Assembly: GCA_009760885.1 (NCBI GenBank)
Contig: CM019700.1
Coordinates: 3,008,993 to 3,072,992, forward strand
Source of the DNA: Achatina immaculata
Taxonomy: Eukaryota > Mollusca > Gastropoda > Stylommatophora > Achatinidae
DNA: 64,000 bases
Direction: 5' to 3'
Part shown: positions 49,831 through 61,639 of the stretch, piece by piece
Position numbering within the stretch: position 1 is the stretch's first letter
How the letters are laid out: each line of letters begins with the position of its first letter
Position numbers and translations under genes: made by a program
Notes under the pieces: model-generated
What the model was told of the DNA's origin: nothing
Seen by the model: the letters and a program-made list of their open reading frames with translations, nothing else
Databases searched by the model: none

Positions 49831-50490
49831 TCCACAATCTTACTGATCCTCGCTTGTTGCACATAGTTTAGTACCCTCATACATCATCACATTACTGCTA
49901 CTCTATTACAACCATTATCATGCATTTCACCTTCTCCTAAATAGATTACCACCCCTTCCCTACCATCATCTCTATATCACACATCACAAACCCTTATCCA
50001 TTCACTGCCATCATTTTCTATCAAACATCACATCATCATCATCCTTATCACCATCATCGCCTTTCACTCTCTTAAGAGCGTCGGCCACGGATAAAGGCTC
50101 TCCATTCATCCCAGTTCTTGGAATAATTCTCTGCTCCTTGTCTCTGAACATTTTCTACACTCAACCGTGCACAATTTTGCACCTTTCAGAACGAACGCGT
50201 TTTTTTCCAAAGTAATCGGTACATTTTGTTTATGCTGCGGGCGACATACAAGCGATCGTAATTCAGTAAAGTCTTTTCCAAGACCTCAGATAAGTCATTA
50301 ATTTTTGTTTCCATTTTTTGTTATTTAAATTTCATAAAATTCACGTGAATCTGTAGTTTGTCTCCTCCCTCTGATTCTTCGTCCTGTTTTTGTTTGATGA
50401 AGGCTGGCGCCGAAACGTCACAAGTCTGTGTCATGGTTAAATAATAAAGCTGTTCCTACCTTTTTTTCTTAGTTGATGCGTTTAGTTTTA
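49831..50490 (+). other. 3' noncoding part of the Penelope-like element
   Basis: It includes catc-rich sequence (about 49960-50060) and a reversed LINE scrap (50060-50165, minus-strand KNWDEWRAFIRGRRS). The end section is tctcctccctctgattcttc, a stem motif at 50389-50424, AATAAA at 50443 and ttcctacctttttttct. That end section recurs twice, inverted, at 62050-62385. Confidence 0.65.
50389..50424 (+). ncRNA. Ribozyme-like stem motif in the Penelope-like 3' region
   Basis: Layout: TTTGT (50389-50393), TTGATGA, A, GGC-TGGC-GCC hairpin (50402-50411), GAAA (50412-50415), CGTC, ACAAG (50420-50424). TTTGT pairs with ACAAG. This resembles a minimal hammerhead (CUGAUGA ... GAAA ... GUC), but the first core C is T and one A is extra. 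Penelope-like elements are known to carry hammerhead motifs. Activity is unproven. Confidence 0.35.
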
Positions 50491-50534
50491 CTCAGGAAGA
50501 TTTTGTTTATGTTGTTTTGTCTTTTTTTGTTTGT

Positions 50535-50625
50535 TTGTTTTTGGTCTTGATAAAGGTGATCATTGTCGAAATACTGGATTGTTATTGATGTTTTTCATAA
50601 CTATTTCCTTCCTGTCTGCCCCCAC
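50535..50625 (+). other. Second tail-like sequence related to the 17.8-kb foldback
   Basis: gtcgaaatactggattgtta and tcctgtctgcccccaccc resemble the reversed left arm at 17800-17880 (gccgaaatactggattgttg and others). Confidence 0.55.
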
Positions 50626-51121
50626 CCCCCTTCCTTACTTGTGTTTTCTTTGATTTGTTCTGTGACCAGAAGTTGTTGAGATGACATGTTTGGGCGTGAG
50701 TTTGACAGTTTTACATCTCGATTCTTATTGGCTTATTCAGCCGTTTCAGATGGGACTTCGTACCGTCTTGATAACGCAGCCACAGGCCGCCTGATAACGC
50801 TCTGAGGACCAGTTTTTGTCCCGGGACCACAGTTTTGGGAACTGCTGATTTAAAGATGGCAGGTTAACTGTACATTATCTCTGGAATATAGTCAGGTTTC
50901 CATAGTAACAGTTTTTGTTTATTAGCAGACAGAAGACACGGAGATAGACAGACTGACAGATAGACAGACAACAGGCAAGCATCAGATCAAGACGACAGAG
51001 ATTACTGTACATCAGAGTTACACGATGTGATGTTTTCTTGAAAGTGTTATAAGAAATTCTGGGATGACTTTGATGTCACCAGAAAACTCCAGTTTGTTAC
51101 ATTGTAAAAAATGTTACAGGA
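50626..51121. other. Unassigned stretch with a hAT-like 3' end
   Basis: agttttgggaactgctg ending near 50853 reads reversed as a hAT-type terminus (cagcagttcccaaaact). The matching left end was not found. GACA-type repeats lie near 50945. Confidence 0.4.
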
Positions 51122-51800
51122 AACTCTGAGGTTGTTGTATGTTGTGAGAATCTTTATGTTACACGATTATTGTGTGTTGTAAGAATCTTTGTGTTACAAG
51201 ATTGTTGTATGGTGTAAGAATCTTTATGTTACAAGATTATTGTGTGTTGTAAGAATCTTTGTGTTACAAGATTGTTGTATGTTGTGAGAATCTTTATGTT
51301 ACAAGATTATTGTGTGTTGTAAGAATCTTTGTGTTACAAGATTGTTGTATGGTGTAAGAATCTTTATGTTACAAGATTATTGTGTGTTGTAAGAATCTTT
51401 GTGTTACAAGATTGTTGTATGTTGTGAGAATCTTTATGTTACAAGATTATTGTGTGTTGTAAGAATCTTTGTGTTACAAGATTGTTGTATGTTGTGAGAA
51501 TCTTTATGTTACAAGATTATTGTATGTTGCAAGAATCTTTGTGTTACAAGATTGTTGTATGTTGTAAGAATCTTTATGTTACAAGATTGTTGTATGTTGT
51601 AAGAATCTTTGTGTTACACGATTGTTGTATGTTGCAAGAATCTTTTTGTTACAAGATTGTTGTATGTTGCAAGAATCTTTGTGTTACAAGATTGTTGTAT
51701 GGTGTAAGAATCATAGTGTTACAAGATTGCTGTATGTTGTGAGAATCTTAGCGTTACAATATTGTTTTATATTGTAAAAATCTTATCGTGACAATATTGT
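51122..51800. repeat. 35-bp minisatellite with 140-bp higher-order structure
   Basis: Monomers of 35 bp alternate in type (tgtatgttgtgag, tgtgtgttgtaag, tgtatggtgtaag, tgtgtgttgtaag), giving a 140-bp period at 51134, 51274 and 51414. The order breaks down after 51480. Confidence 0.93.
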
Positions 51801-52496
51801 TGTATGTTGTAAAACATATTATGAGAACTACACCAGGGAGTTGTTTATGTAGAAAAAGTGTGATGATTTGTTTTGTTTTTTTGGCTGCTGTCTGTTGGGC
51901 TAGGCCATATTTTTATATATGAGTAGCTATCTGGTTTGTGGGGGCAGCAAACAATTTCATCTGGTCTTTACGTCCTCCTGGATGAAACATGACATCATCC
52001 TGGCAGAGTTTTTCTGATGCCCTCTCAAGTGGAAAATTCTGTCTGGACTCTCGGGCGAGACAAATAAATTTTATGTTCTGTTCTGTTTTGTTTTGTCTTG
52101 TTTTGCATTTTTAATCGAGTAATAGTGAACGCTGGAAGTCAGGGATTCTCAGCTTGTGAGGATTAGCGACATCTGTAGACATTCTCCACAGGTTGTGGCG
52201 CGAGGTGGGTGGCAGACAACTCTCAAGTCTCGATGGATTTGTCTGGTGGTCATTCAGGTTTTGTGTTAGCTCCCTTGTGACCACACGAATACGTGGTTAG
52301 ACATTGTCCAGCTGTGACCTGCGTGTCTAAGACTTGTCGGTGGATAACATTTGATCTGTCATCGTGGAACCTGGACAGTGACCAGTCGACGTTCTGTGAT
52401 AAGGATAATTCCAGAATATTATAAATAATTTGACACTTCAGCGCTGTAACAGCAGTGGGAGATTAAGTACCACCCAGGCATGTAGACTAAACTTTT
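51801..52496. other. Unassigned stretch
   Basis: No gene or recognised repeat. T-rich patches and cttgttttg runs near 52080. Confidence 0.4.
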
Positions 52497-53112
52497 GACA
52501 CTTTTCTTCTTATACTGACCATCTCCTGACTGACACTTCTTCACTTGTACTGACCATCTCCTGACACTTTTCTTCTTATACTGACCATCTCCTGACTGAC
52601 ACTTCTCCACTTGTACTGACCATCTCCTGACACTTTTCTTCTTATACTGACCATCTCCTGACTGACACTTCTCCACTTGTACTGACCATCTCCTGGCACT
52701 TTTCCTTTTATACTGACCATCACCTGACTGACACTTCTCCATTTGTACTGACCATCTCCTGGCACTTTTCTTCTTATACTGACCATCACCTGACTGACAC
52801 TTCTCCACTTGTACTGACCATCTCCTGGCACTTTTCCTTTTATACTGACCATCACCTGACTGACACTTCTCCATTTGTACTGACCATCTCCTGGCACTTT
52901 TCCTTTTATACTGACTATCTCCTAATACTTCTCCACTTGTACTGACCGTCTCCTGACACTTCTCCACTTGTACTGACTATCTCCTGATACTTCTCCACTT
53001 GTACTGACCGTCTCCTGACACTTCTCCACTTGTACTGACCATCTCCTGACACTTCTCCACTTGTACTGACTATATCCTGATACTTCTCCACTTGTACTGA
53101 CCATCTCCTGAT
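52497..53112. repeat. 29-62-bp minisatellite (complex units)
   Basis: Units of tactgaccatctcctgacac with alternating cttctccacttg and ttttcttctta blocks. Left half alternates as a dimer; right half (from about 52920) uses a single shorter unit. Confidence 0.93.
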
Positions 53113-53965
53113 ACTGTATAGCAGAACCAGCTACACAGATAAGCTGTCACTATATAGCAGAACCGACTACACAGATAAGCTGTCACTATATAGCAGAACC
53201 AGCTACACAGATAAGCTGTCACTATATAGAAGAACCGACCACACAGATAAGCTGTCACTATATAGAAGAACCGACCACACAGATAAGCTGTCACTATATA
53301 GCAGAACCAGCCACACAGATAAGCTGTCACTATATAGCAGAACCAGCCACACAGATAAGCTGTCACTATATAGCAGAACCGACTACACAGATAAGCTGCC
53401 ACTATATAGCAGAACCGGCTACACAGATAAGCTGTCACTATATAGCAGAACCGACCACACAGATAAGCTGTCACTATATAGCAGAACCGACTACACAGAT
53501 AAGCTGTCACTATATAGCAAAACCAGCTACACAGATAAGCTGTCACTATATAGCAGAACCGACTACACAGATAAGCTGTCACTATATAGCTGAACCGACT
53601 ACACAGATAAGCTGTCACTATATAGCAGAACCGGCTACACAGATAAGCTGTCACTATATAGAAGAACCAGCTACACAGATAAGCTGTCACTATATAGCAG
53701 AACCAGCTACACAGATAAGCTGTCACTATATAGAAGAACCGACCACACAGATAAGCTGTCACTATATAGAAGAACCGACCACACAGATAAGCTGTCACTA
53801 TATAGAAGAACCGACCACACAGATAAGCTGTCACTATATAGAAGAACCGACCACACAGATAAGCTGCCACTATATAGCAGAACCAGCTACACAGATAAGC
53901 TGCCACTATATAGCAGAACCAGCTACACAGATAAGCTGTCACTATATAAAAGAACCGACCACACA
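53113..53965. repeat. 36-bp minisatellite, about 23 copies
   Basis: Unit cactatatagcagaaccagct with acacagataagctgt. It opens a 290-codon frame on the minus strand as a 12-residue repeat. Confidence 0.97.
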
Positions 53966-54227
53966 GGATCAGAGCATACCAGAAAACCTATGCCTGTTAT
54001 TGTTTCTGCTAAGCGACTGCACCTGCCAGCCATATCCGGCCTGTAGCTGCTGGTTGTGTACAAATTGTATATAATTATCTCTGTGCCGTTATGGACTTGG
54101 GTGATTTAACATGTGCTCAGAGAACAGCATCTGATACAGGTTTCTGTGTGTGATTTCGACGTGGAACAAGGCGGAGAAAGAGAGAAGTTTGTGTAGGGAT
54201 AAGCGGTTCCTTGTGCATGTGGATTCA

Positions 54228-54481
54228 TGCATTCATCATCATCATCATGTGCCGTGCCGACTGGCGTTGGCTATTATGCTTCTCCAGAGTACACGATCCT
54301 TCATACAGGCCACCAGCTCAGTTGGTGATCTCCTCTCACGCCATCTCGCCAGACTGTCCAGTATCACTTCTCTCGGTTCATGCATTGTTGCTGCTACGGC
54401 ACGTGGTTTCATGCATGGGGGGGGGGTGTGGCTACATGCACAGATTCTGATGGCCCGTAGGACGTGGATGCTTTTGCTCAT
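54228..54481 (-). pseudogene. LINE 3' fragment ending RHGT with ATG-type tail
   Basis: The minus strand reads LDSLARWRERRSPTELVACM, KDRVLWRSIIANASRHGT, stop, then (ATG)n. It is a LINE B-like C-terminus. A G-run expansion interrupts its upstream part at 54417. Confidence 0.75.
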
Positions 54482-54744
54482 GGTTGGATGTGAGTATTTA
54501 GAGACTGGATTGTCATTTGTTATATCCTTAACTGTACGTGAGCGGAATGTTCCTTCTGAAAGGTTCGATCCTCAGATCTCTTCCCCTAGGGGTGGGGGTG
54601 GGGGTGGGGGGGGGAATATTATGCCAGTGTAGTGTTAGCAGAAGGGAAATAAGAACTTTATTTCTGTAAGATGGAGAATTGCTGATATTTTCAGAACTTT
54701 CAGTAATGTTCCCGAGGTCCTGTATGGTGTCAAAAACTGACTTA
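54482..54744. other. Unassigned stretch with a G-rich run
   Basis: A ggggtgggggtggg run at 54590-54614. No gene. Confidence 0.5.
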
Positions 54745-54952
54745 TTAGGGTGTGAACCAGTTCAGTACAGTTTAGGGTGAACTAGTTCAGTACAGTTTGG
54801 GGGTGAACTAGTTCAGTACAGTTTGGGGGTGAACTAGTTCAGTACAGTTTGGGGGTGAACTAGTTCAGTACAGTTTGGGGTGAACTAGTTCAGTACAGTT
54901 TAGGGTGAACTAGTTCAGTACAGTTTAGGGTGAGCCAGTTCAGTACAGAAAG
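54745..54952. repeat. 25-bp minisatellite
   Basis: Unit gtgaactagttcagtacagt plus ttggg. Confidence 0.95.
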
Positions 54953-55117
54953 TCTGAGTATGAGGAGAAAGGAAGGAAGAAGTTCTAGATCCAAACAGCG
55001 CGCCTGGGAGCTGGCACCAGTTGGAAACAATGAAGTTCAGAGACTCCACATCGGAGAGATGTCAAAGAAGGAAAGATTTGAAAACACGAGAGGCTCAGAC
55101 AGGAGATACAGACTTAG

Positions 55118-55525
55118 GAGACTGGTGGTATGATTTTTGATAGTCAGAGAGTGGTGGTATGATTTTTGATAGTTAGAGAGTGGTGGTATGATTTTGATAG
55201 TCAGAGAATGGTGGTATGATTTTTTATAGTTAGAGAGTGGGGGTATGATTTTTGATAGTCAGTGGTGGTATGATTTTTTATATTTAGAGAGTGGTGGTGT
55301 GATTTTTGATAGTTAGAGAGTGATGGTGTGATTTTTGATAGTTAGAGAGTGATGGTGTGATTTTTTATAGTTAGAGAGTGATGGTGTGATTTTTTATAGT
55401 TAGAGAGTGATGGTGTGATTTTTTATAGTTAGAGAGTGGTGGTATGATTTTTGATAGGCAGAGACTGGTGGTATGATTTTTGATAGTCGGAGAGTGATGG
55501 TATGATTTTTGATAGTCAGAGTTAA
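55118..55525. repeat. About 29-bp minisatellite
   Basis: Unit gagagtggtggtatgatttt plus tgatagtta, with gatggtgtg variants in the middle. Confidence 0.95.
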
Positions 55526-55574
55526 GAGTTTTCCAGTCATGGTTGATAGAACCACGATTCATTATAGCTGGTTA

Positions 55575-55845
55575 TAGGAGTAGAACAGTTGCACCAGTCG
55601 TTTAAAGTATTGGAGGTTGGTAGGAGTAGAACATTTGCTCCAGTCATATAAAGTATTGTTAGTTTTAGGAGTAGAAGTTTTGCTCCAGTCATATAAAGTA
55701 TTGTTAGTTTTAGGAGTAGAAGTTTTGCTCCAGTCATGTAAAGGATTGTTAGTTTTAGGAGTAGAAGTTTTGCTCCAGTCATATAAAGTATTGTTAGGTT
55801 TAGGAGTAGAAGTTTTGCTCCAGTCATGTAAAGGATTGTTGTTTG
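55575..55845. repeat. About 42-bp minisatellite
   Basis: Unit taggagtagaagttttgctc plus cagtcatataaagtattgtt, six copies. Confidence 0.95.
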
Positions 55846-56555
55846 TCCCGTGGGACATAGTTTTGTGTAGGAGGGTAGGATCATGTTACTTACCAGATTT
55901 TGAGTTTTGTGATATCAGGAGAGGTTCTCATACTGTTTAGTGTAGGACTTAGGATGGAAGTGGTATCATGTTTTATTTTGGGATATTGATCCGAGTGTTG
56001 GAGCAGCGTGATAACCCGAACTGAAGTCTGTAAGTCTTGGGCCATAGATTGTTCCTATGGCGGGATAATTCCCTTGCTGGGACACTTAGCATTACGTTGT
56101 TGTTGTTGTTGTGTATTGTTTGATTTTCTGGACTTAATCTCATCTCGTCATCCATTCTCATATTAAAGCTTTATTGGTTCTTTGAAAACTATAAATCTGA
56201 GACTGTTGTGACGACATGCTCAATTCTTGCGCTGTATCGTGGAATGACGGGCTGGCTATTATTAGCCTAGTGCACAAGGACATCTGTATTACAGCAGTGT
56301 GAAGTTGTTGAGAACCTGCGTCGTGCTGTTACTTTACGTTTAGCTTAGTAATGTCTTAGTGGGTTCCAGTTCTTGGAATAGTTAACTCGAGTAGGGAAGA
56401 GAAAGTTAAATACACTCACACTCTTGCAGTAAAACACACGGGTGGCTAGTCTGACTGCCCTTCAGTAGACATTCTCTTCTTTAATAGTCTTGTATAGTGT
56501 CGTGTCAAGCTGTCCTTCCACCGCTGGGCAGTCTGAAAACAAATGGACCACAACA
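55846..56555. other. Unassigned stretch
   Basis: No supported exon. A (GTT)n run occurs near 56095-56111. Confidence 0.4.
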
Positions 56556-57039
56556 CCTGGGGCCAGTTTGTCAGGGCAGTTTGTCAGGCCAATTTTTTTT
56601 TGTCAGGGCAGTTTGTCGGGCCAGTTTGTCAGGGCGGTTTGTCAGGCCAGTTTGTCAGGGCGGTTTGTCAGGCCAGTTTGTCAGGGCGGTTTGTCAGGCC
56701 AGTTTGACTGAGCTTTTTGTAAACACTTTTACTGGTAGAGCAGTTTACAAGACTAGGACAGAGAGGTTATAGAAAATGTGAGCCCATCCTAGTAGTCGTA
56801 GTTCTCAGACACAGACAGACATGTAAGTAGTAGGCAGACATGTAAGTAGGTGGTAGACAGACATGTAAGTAGGCGGATAGACAGACAGGTAAGTAAACGG
56901 ATAGACAGGCAAGTAAGGAGGTGGTAGGCAGACATGTAAGTAGGTGGATAGACAGACATACAGGTAGGTAGACAGACGTGTAAGTGGATAGACAGACATG
57001 TAAGTAGAGAGTTAGACAGATGGACTGTCAGACATTATC

Positions 57040-57072
<33 letters not shown>

Positions 57073-57095
57073 CGGACTGATAGATAGATAGATAG

Positions 57096-57143
<48 letters not shown>

Positions 57144-57161
57144 GGACTGTCAGACTTTATC

Positions 57162-57198
<37 letters not shown>

Positions 57199-57445
57199 CT
57201 TTGTCATAAGGTATATGGATAGACAGGCATGTAAAAAAGATAGATGGATAGACAGACATGTAAAAAAGATAGATGGATAGACAGACATGTAAAAAAGATA
57301 GATGGATAGACAGACATGTAAAAAAGATAGATGGATAGACAGACATGTAAAAAAGATAGATGGATAGACAGACATGTAAAAAAGATAGATGGATAGACAG
57401 ACATGTAAAAAAGATAGATGGATAGACAGACATGTAACTGTAAGC
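56556..57445. repeat. Complex of short arrays: 26 bp, 23-29 bp and (GATA)n
   Basis: 56560-56705 has gtttgtcaggccagtttgtc; 56812-57005 has agacagacatgtaagtaggt; 57036-57200 is mostly (GATA)n; 57215-57440 has a 29-bp unit, gatggatagacagacatgta plus aaaaagata. Confidence 0.95.
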
Positions 57446-57964
57446 AGACGTACAGACAAGTAAATTGGTATACAGGACAGAAAGAAAAAAAAAAGCAGGG
57501 AAAGTGCCCAGATTTAAGAACCGTTTTGTGCAGGACAGTAGTCGCCATTTTGTCCAGCAGGCTCTGACGTCAATGCCTGGTTGATGGAAGGCCTGTAATG
57601 AAACTGGCCCTAGTCTCTGAGTGCGTACACGCTCGATTATTGTGGGGCACGAGTCACGGAATGTGGGGCCGGGAGGGGCGGATATATTTACAACACTCGG
57701 CAGAAAGTTTTGGTGTGAAAGAATGTATTCAGAAGCATGATAAATACAGCTACACGTAGAGAACCGGCAGTTCTCACTAGACATTTCTGGTGTGGTTCAT
57801 GGGTTTTAAAGGCAGGGTTCGGAGATAAGTGCTGCATTACCCAGCCTGCCTGCCATGTTTGCTTCTTACAATAGGATCACCTCTGTATGTATGTGTGTAT
57901 GTGTGTGTTTTCACGCACCATACAATTTTGAGTTGTTTTTTTTAAACAAGTTCCTGGTACGTTC
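57446..57964. other. Single-copy block, no gene recognised
   Basis: ggggccgggaggggcggata at about 57662-57682 runs into tatttac, loosely like a GC box next to a TATA-like element. No start codon or transcript support follows. Confidence 0.3.
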
Positions 57965-58712
57965 TATCTGTCTGTCTGCCTGCCTGTCCGTGTGTTTGCC
58001 TGCTGTCTGTTTATCTATCTGTCTGCTTGCCTGTCTGTCTGAGAGTCATGTATCTGATGAGTTACACTTCGTCGAGCAAGCGCTTGCCTGTCTGTCTGAG
58101 AGTCATGTATCTGATGAGCTACAACTTCGTCGAGCAAGCGCTTGCCTGTCTGTCTGAGAGTCAGGTATCTGATGAGTTACACGTCGTCGAGCAAGCGCTT
58201 GCCTGTCTGTCTGAGAGTCAGGTATCTGATGAGTTACACGTCGTCGAGCAAGCGCTTGCCTGTCTGTCTGAGAGTCAGGTATCTGATGAGTTACACGTCG
58301 TCGAGCAAGCGCTTGCCTGTCTGTCTGAGAGTCAGGTATCTGATGAGTTACACGTCGTCGAGCAAGCGCTTGCCTGTCTGTCTGAGAGTCAGGTATCTGA
58401 TGAGTTACACGTCGTCGAGCAAGCGCTTGCCTGTCTGTCTGAGAGTCAGGTATCTGATGAGTTACACGTCGTCGAGCAAGCGCTTGCCTGTCTGTCTGAG
58501 AGTCAGGTATCTGATGAGTTACACGTCGTCGAGCAAGCGCTTGTCTGTCTGAGAGTCAGGTATCTGATGAGTTACACTTCGTCGAGCAAGCGCTTGCCTG
58601 TCTGTCTGAGAGTCACGTATCTGATGAGTTACACGTCGTCGAGCAAGCGCTTGTCTGTCTGACTGAGAGTCACGTATCTGATGAGTTACACTTCGTCGAG
58701 CAAGCGCTTGCC
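57965..58712. repeat. 57-bp minisatellite
   Basis: Unit gagagtcaggtatctgatga plus gttacacgtcgtcgagcaag plus cgcttgcctgtctgtct, 57 bp. It opens 211 codons as a 19-residue repeat. It probably grew from the ctgtctgtctgc microsatellite on its left. Confidence 0.97.
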
Positions 58713-58990
58713 GGCAGACGCACGACGATTAAGCGACGTAAACCAAGCATACGGTCACGGCTGACAGCGCTTCAGATTAGGACGGCAATCAGCAGTGAAG
58801 AAAGTTACAGGAACAGCAAATCCGCGCCTGCTCAGTAAATAGTTAGTTTGTTTTAGTTACACAGAAACTGATTAAAATGAATCTGTTTTCAAGCTTCTTA
58901 ACGGCCTGAGGTAAATCTGATGAAATGATTGGCGAATTTTAATTACAAGCTGAAATCATTCAAGCAAGACGAAGTGTCAGAAGCCGAGGA
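58713..58990. other. Unassigned stretch
   Basis: Single-copy sequence between two arrays, no gene. Confidence 0.4.
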
Positions 58991-59272
58991 GGATGTTTAT
59001 GTGTGAAGGAAAGATGGAACTGTTGATGTGTGGAGGAAAGATGGAACTGTTGATGTGTGAAGGAAAGATGGAACTGTTGATGTGTGAAGGAAAGATGGAA
59101 CTGTTGATGTGTGGAGGAAAGATGGAACTGTTGGTGTGTGAAGGAAAGATGGAACTGTTTATGTGTGAAGGAAAGATGAAACTGTTGATGTGTGAAGGAA
59201 AGATGGAACTGTTGATGTGTGAAGGAAAGATTGAACTGTTGATGTGTGAAGGAAATATTGGAACTGTTGACA
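58991..59272. repeat. 27-bp minisatellite
   Basis: Unit gatgtgtgaaggaaagatgg plus aactgtt, ten copies, open on both strands. Confidence 0.95.
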
Positions 59273-59539
59273 AATGCTTTCTTCTGAGTTGTGATTTTTG
59301 TAATTCCCTCAAGTCTTAAAAGATGGGGCGCAGTGTTTCCCCGGTGTATCCGAAGTTTTTCCATGTATCAGCCGTAGCCAGCGCTTGGAACTTGATAAGC
59401 GTAGGTAGCCAAATAAGATTATGTCTTGTTTTCATGTTACTAAAGAATAGCAAGACATTTCATGGAAAGCAGACAGTTTATTAGCAGAAAAAAAGGAAAA
59501 ATACTACAATAAGTTTTCTTCCTACCTTATACACGGACA

Positions 59540-59660
59540 GGCGCTTGAGCGGCGCAGCGGTTAGTGCGCTTGTCTTTCATGCGTAGGTCGGTGGGCCAAG
59601 CCTAATAGACCAACTTTAAAAATGTGTACGTGGCTCTTTGTGAAGCTAGAGGACAGGCAG
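59540..59660 (+). mobile_element. SINE head fragment
   Basis: cggcgcagcggttagtgcgc is A-box-like; a degraded B region (gtaggtcggtgggccaag) follows. The 3' part is not recognised. Confidence 0.45.
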
Positions 59661-59977
59661 CTAAGGATGATGATGACCACCACATCACCTCTCTCTCCCT
59701 CTCTCCACACACACGCACACACACACACACCCCTGTTCCGTCCCTCAGTATAAACAAAAAATACAAATAAACTTTGAGATACACCTGGAAACTGTGATCC
59801 TACAACATTCATAAACTCGGTATCCCTGGGTTATAGGGACACGGCGGGGTAAGATGTGGACAGAAGATCAGAGGGAAAAAAAGCAGGACTTACACAGAAG
59901 GACTGTCCTGCATAGGAGGAGCAGAGAAGGAGTAGGAGGTCCTCGTCAGTGCCAGTCCAGACCAAGCTGCATGGCAG

Positions 59978-60350
59978 CGTTGACAGCCTGAGGTGGAGAT
60001 CCTGACGTTGACAGCCTGAGGTGGAGATCCTGACGTTGACAGCCTGAGGTGGAGATCCTGACGTTGACAACCTGAGGTGGAGATCCTGACGTTGACAGCC
60101 TGAGGTGGAGATCCTGACGTTAACAACCTGAGGTGGAGATCCTGACGTTAACAACCTGAATTGGACAGCCTGACGTTGACAGCCTGAGGTGGAGATCCTG
60201 ACGTTGACAGCCTGAGGTGGAGATCCTGACGTTGACAGCCTGAGGTGGAGATCCTGACGTTAACAACCTGAATTGGACAGCCTGAAATGGACAGCCTGAC
60301 GTTTAAAGCATGAAGTTAACCTAACGTTGACAGCCTGAGGTGGACAGCCT
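59978..60350. repeat. 28-bp minisatellite
   Basis: Unit gttgacagcctgaggtggag plus atcctgac, regular to about 60260, then shorter variants. Confidence 0.95.
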
Positions 60351-60698
60351 GAGGTGAACCGCTCATTCCTGGCAGGATATTCAGCTTGAAGTCTGAGAAT
60401 GTTCGGCGAAGAAAAAAAAAGGGACAAAAGATAAGCAAGGGGACAAGTTCAGATGACGAGGAACAGACTGGAAGAATTCACTGCTAAAAAGCTTAGAAAC
60501 GGAGAAGGAAATGTCAAGCAAATGGAATAACAATAACGCAGAGGATAACGATGCCTGCCTACAATAACATTCTTCCCAGTTAAGCTGAGTGGCAAATACT
60601 CGCTTTAGAAACTTCATGTATATTTTTGTCTGTTTAAGACAGTTTGAAGGTGGGGGGAAAAAACGCCCAAAAATCCGGGTTTTAATTTAGACCCACTT
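60351..60698. other. Unassigned stretch
   Basis: A-rich, no repeat or exon recognised. Confidence 0.4.
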
Positions 60699-60700
60699 AC

Positions 60701-60761
60701 CGAATCTTAAGTTTAGTTTGAGACAGACGGGGACGGGATCGATGCCGCTGGGTATTGACAT
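60701..60761 (-). CDS. Speculative first coding exon, minus strand
   Basis: On the minus strand ATG at 60761 opens MSIPSGIDPVPVCLKLNLRF plus one base, then a strong donor, gtaagtggg, from 60700 downward. Inverted CCAAT boxes (attgg) lie at about 60768 and 60896. The surrounding 60700-60930 block is CpG-richer than its flanks. No downstream exon was found, so this is weak. Confidence 0.18.
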
Positions 60762-60930
60762 AGCCCGATTGGTCTCTCTGGAGACTGCTTCCCTTGATTG
60801 TCAAGTCTTGGAAGCCGACGAATTGAGAGGCTGGTCTTATCTGGGGGAACCCCGTAGACGTCCCACAATTCGTTGTTAATTAATGCTCTCTTTTGATTGG
60901 TCGTTGCCGGCGCTAGATTTCCGACACTTT

Positions 60931-61639
60931 GGAACTTTTATGTACATCTTCCTCTTTGATAAAGTGATGTTTTGTTTCATCTGTATCATTCCTTCCCCCC
61001 CCCCCCCCTTCTTTGTGATCATTCTTTTCTCCATTATTTAGATTTTCTTCTGCTGTGAGAGCGTCCCTCGCGCCAAGTGAGACCGACCCCTGCCTGTCTC
61101 TGGACTGTGACATATTTTATTGCTGTCTCCATGTTCCTTTCCTTTTTTTTTTTAAAGTATGTTTTCAGTTTATAAGTGTGGCGCATGATTTGGCCAAAAT
61201 ATTGTCATTATCTTGTTATCATTTTTTTTAAAAGATTTATTTTATTTATTCATGTTTCACCTCTCCGTTAGTCTAATTACTTGTTTTCATTTCTTGCTGT
61301 GAAAACAGGCAGCGTCTTTCCGTGTGTCCACACAACAAGAAGCACAGTTTTCTTGTACACATTTTCTTGTACATGAATCTACACTTACACATACACTGAC
61401 GTATCAGCACAAACATATCTGGCGGTTAAACGCTGTGTATAAATCTGCAACCTCATGTTTCAAATCATGCGCTAAGGAATGTCAACTAACATACAGGCGC
61501 AGCAAACAGCTAACAACAATGCATTTAACCATTAAAGCTGATTTTCAGCGCAGATGCTACGAAGTATAGGATATCAAGTTACCTGGACAACACCTGGACA
61601 CATATCACAATTCACCAAAAATGTTTCTTCGGAATTTTT
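60931..61639. other. Unassigned stretch
   Basis: C run at 60994, T-rich sequence; no gene supported. Confidence 0.4.

Noticed and set aside
53070..53942. A 290-codon minus-strand open frame
   Set aside because: It is the translation of a 36-bp minisatellite.
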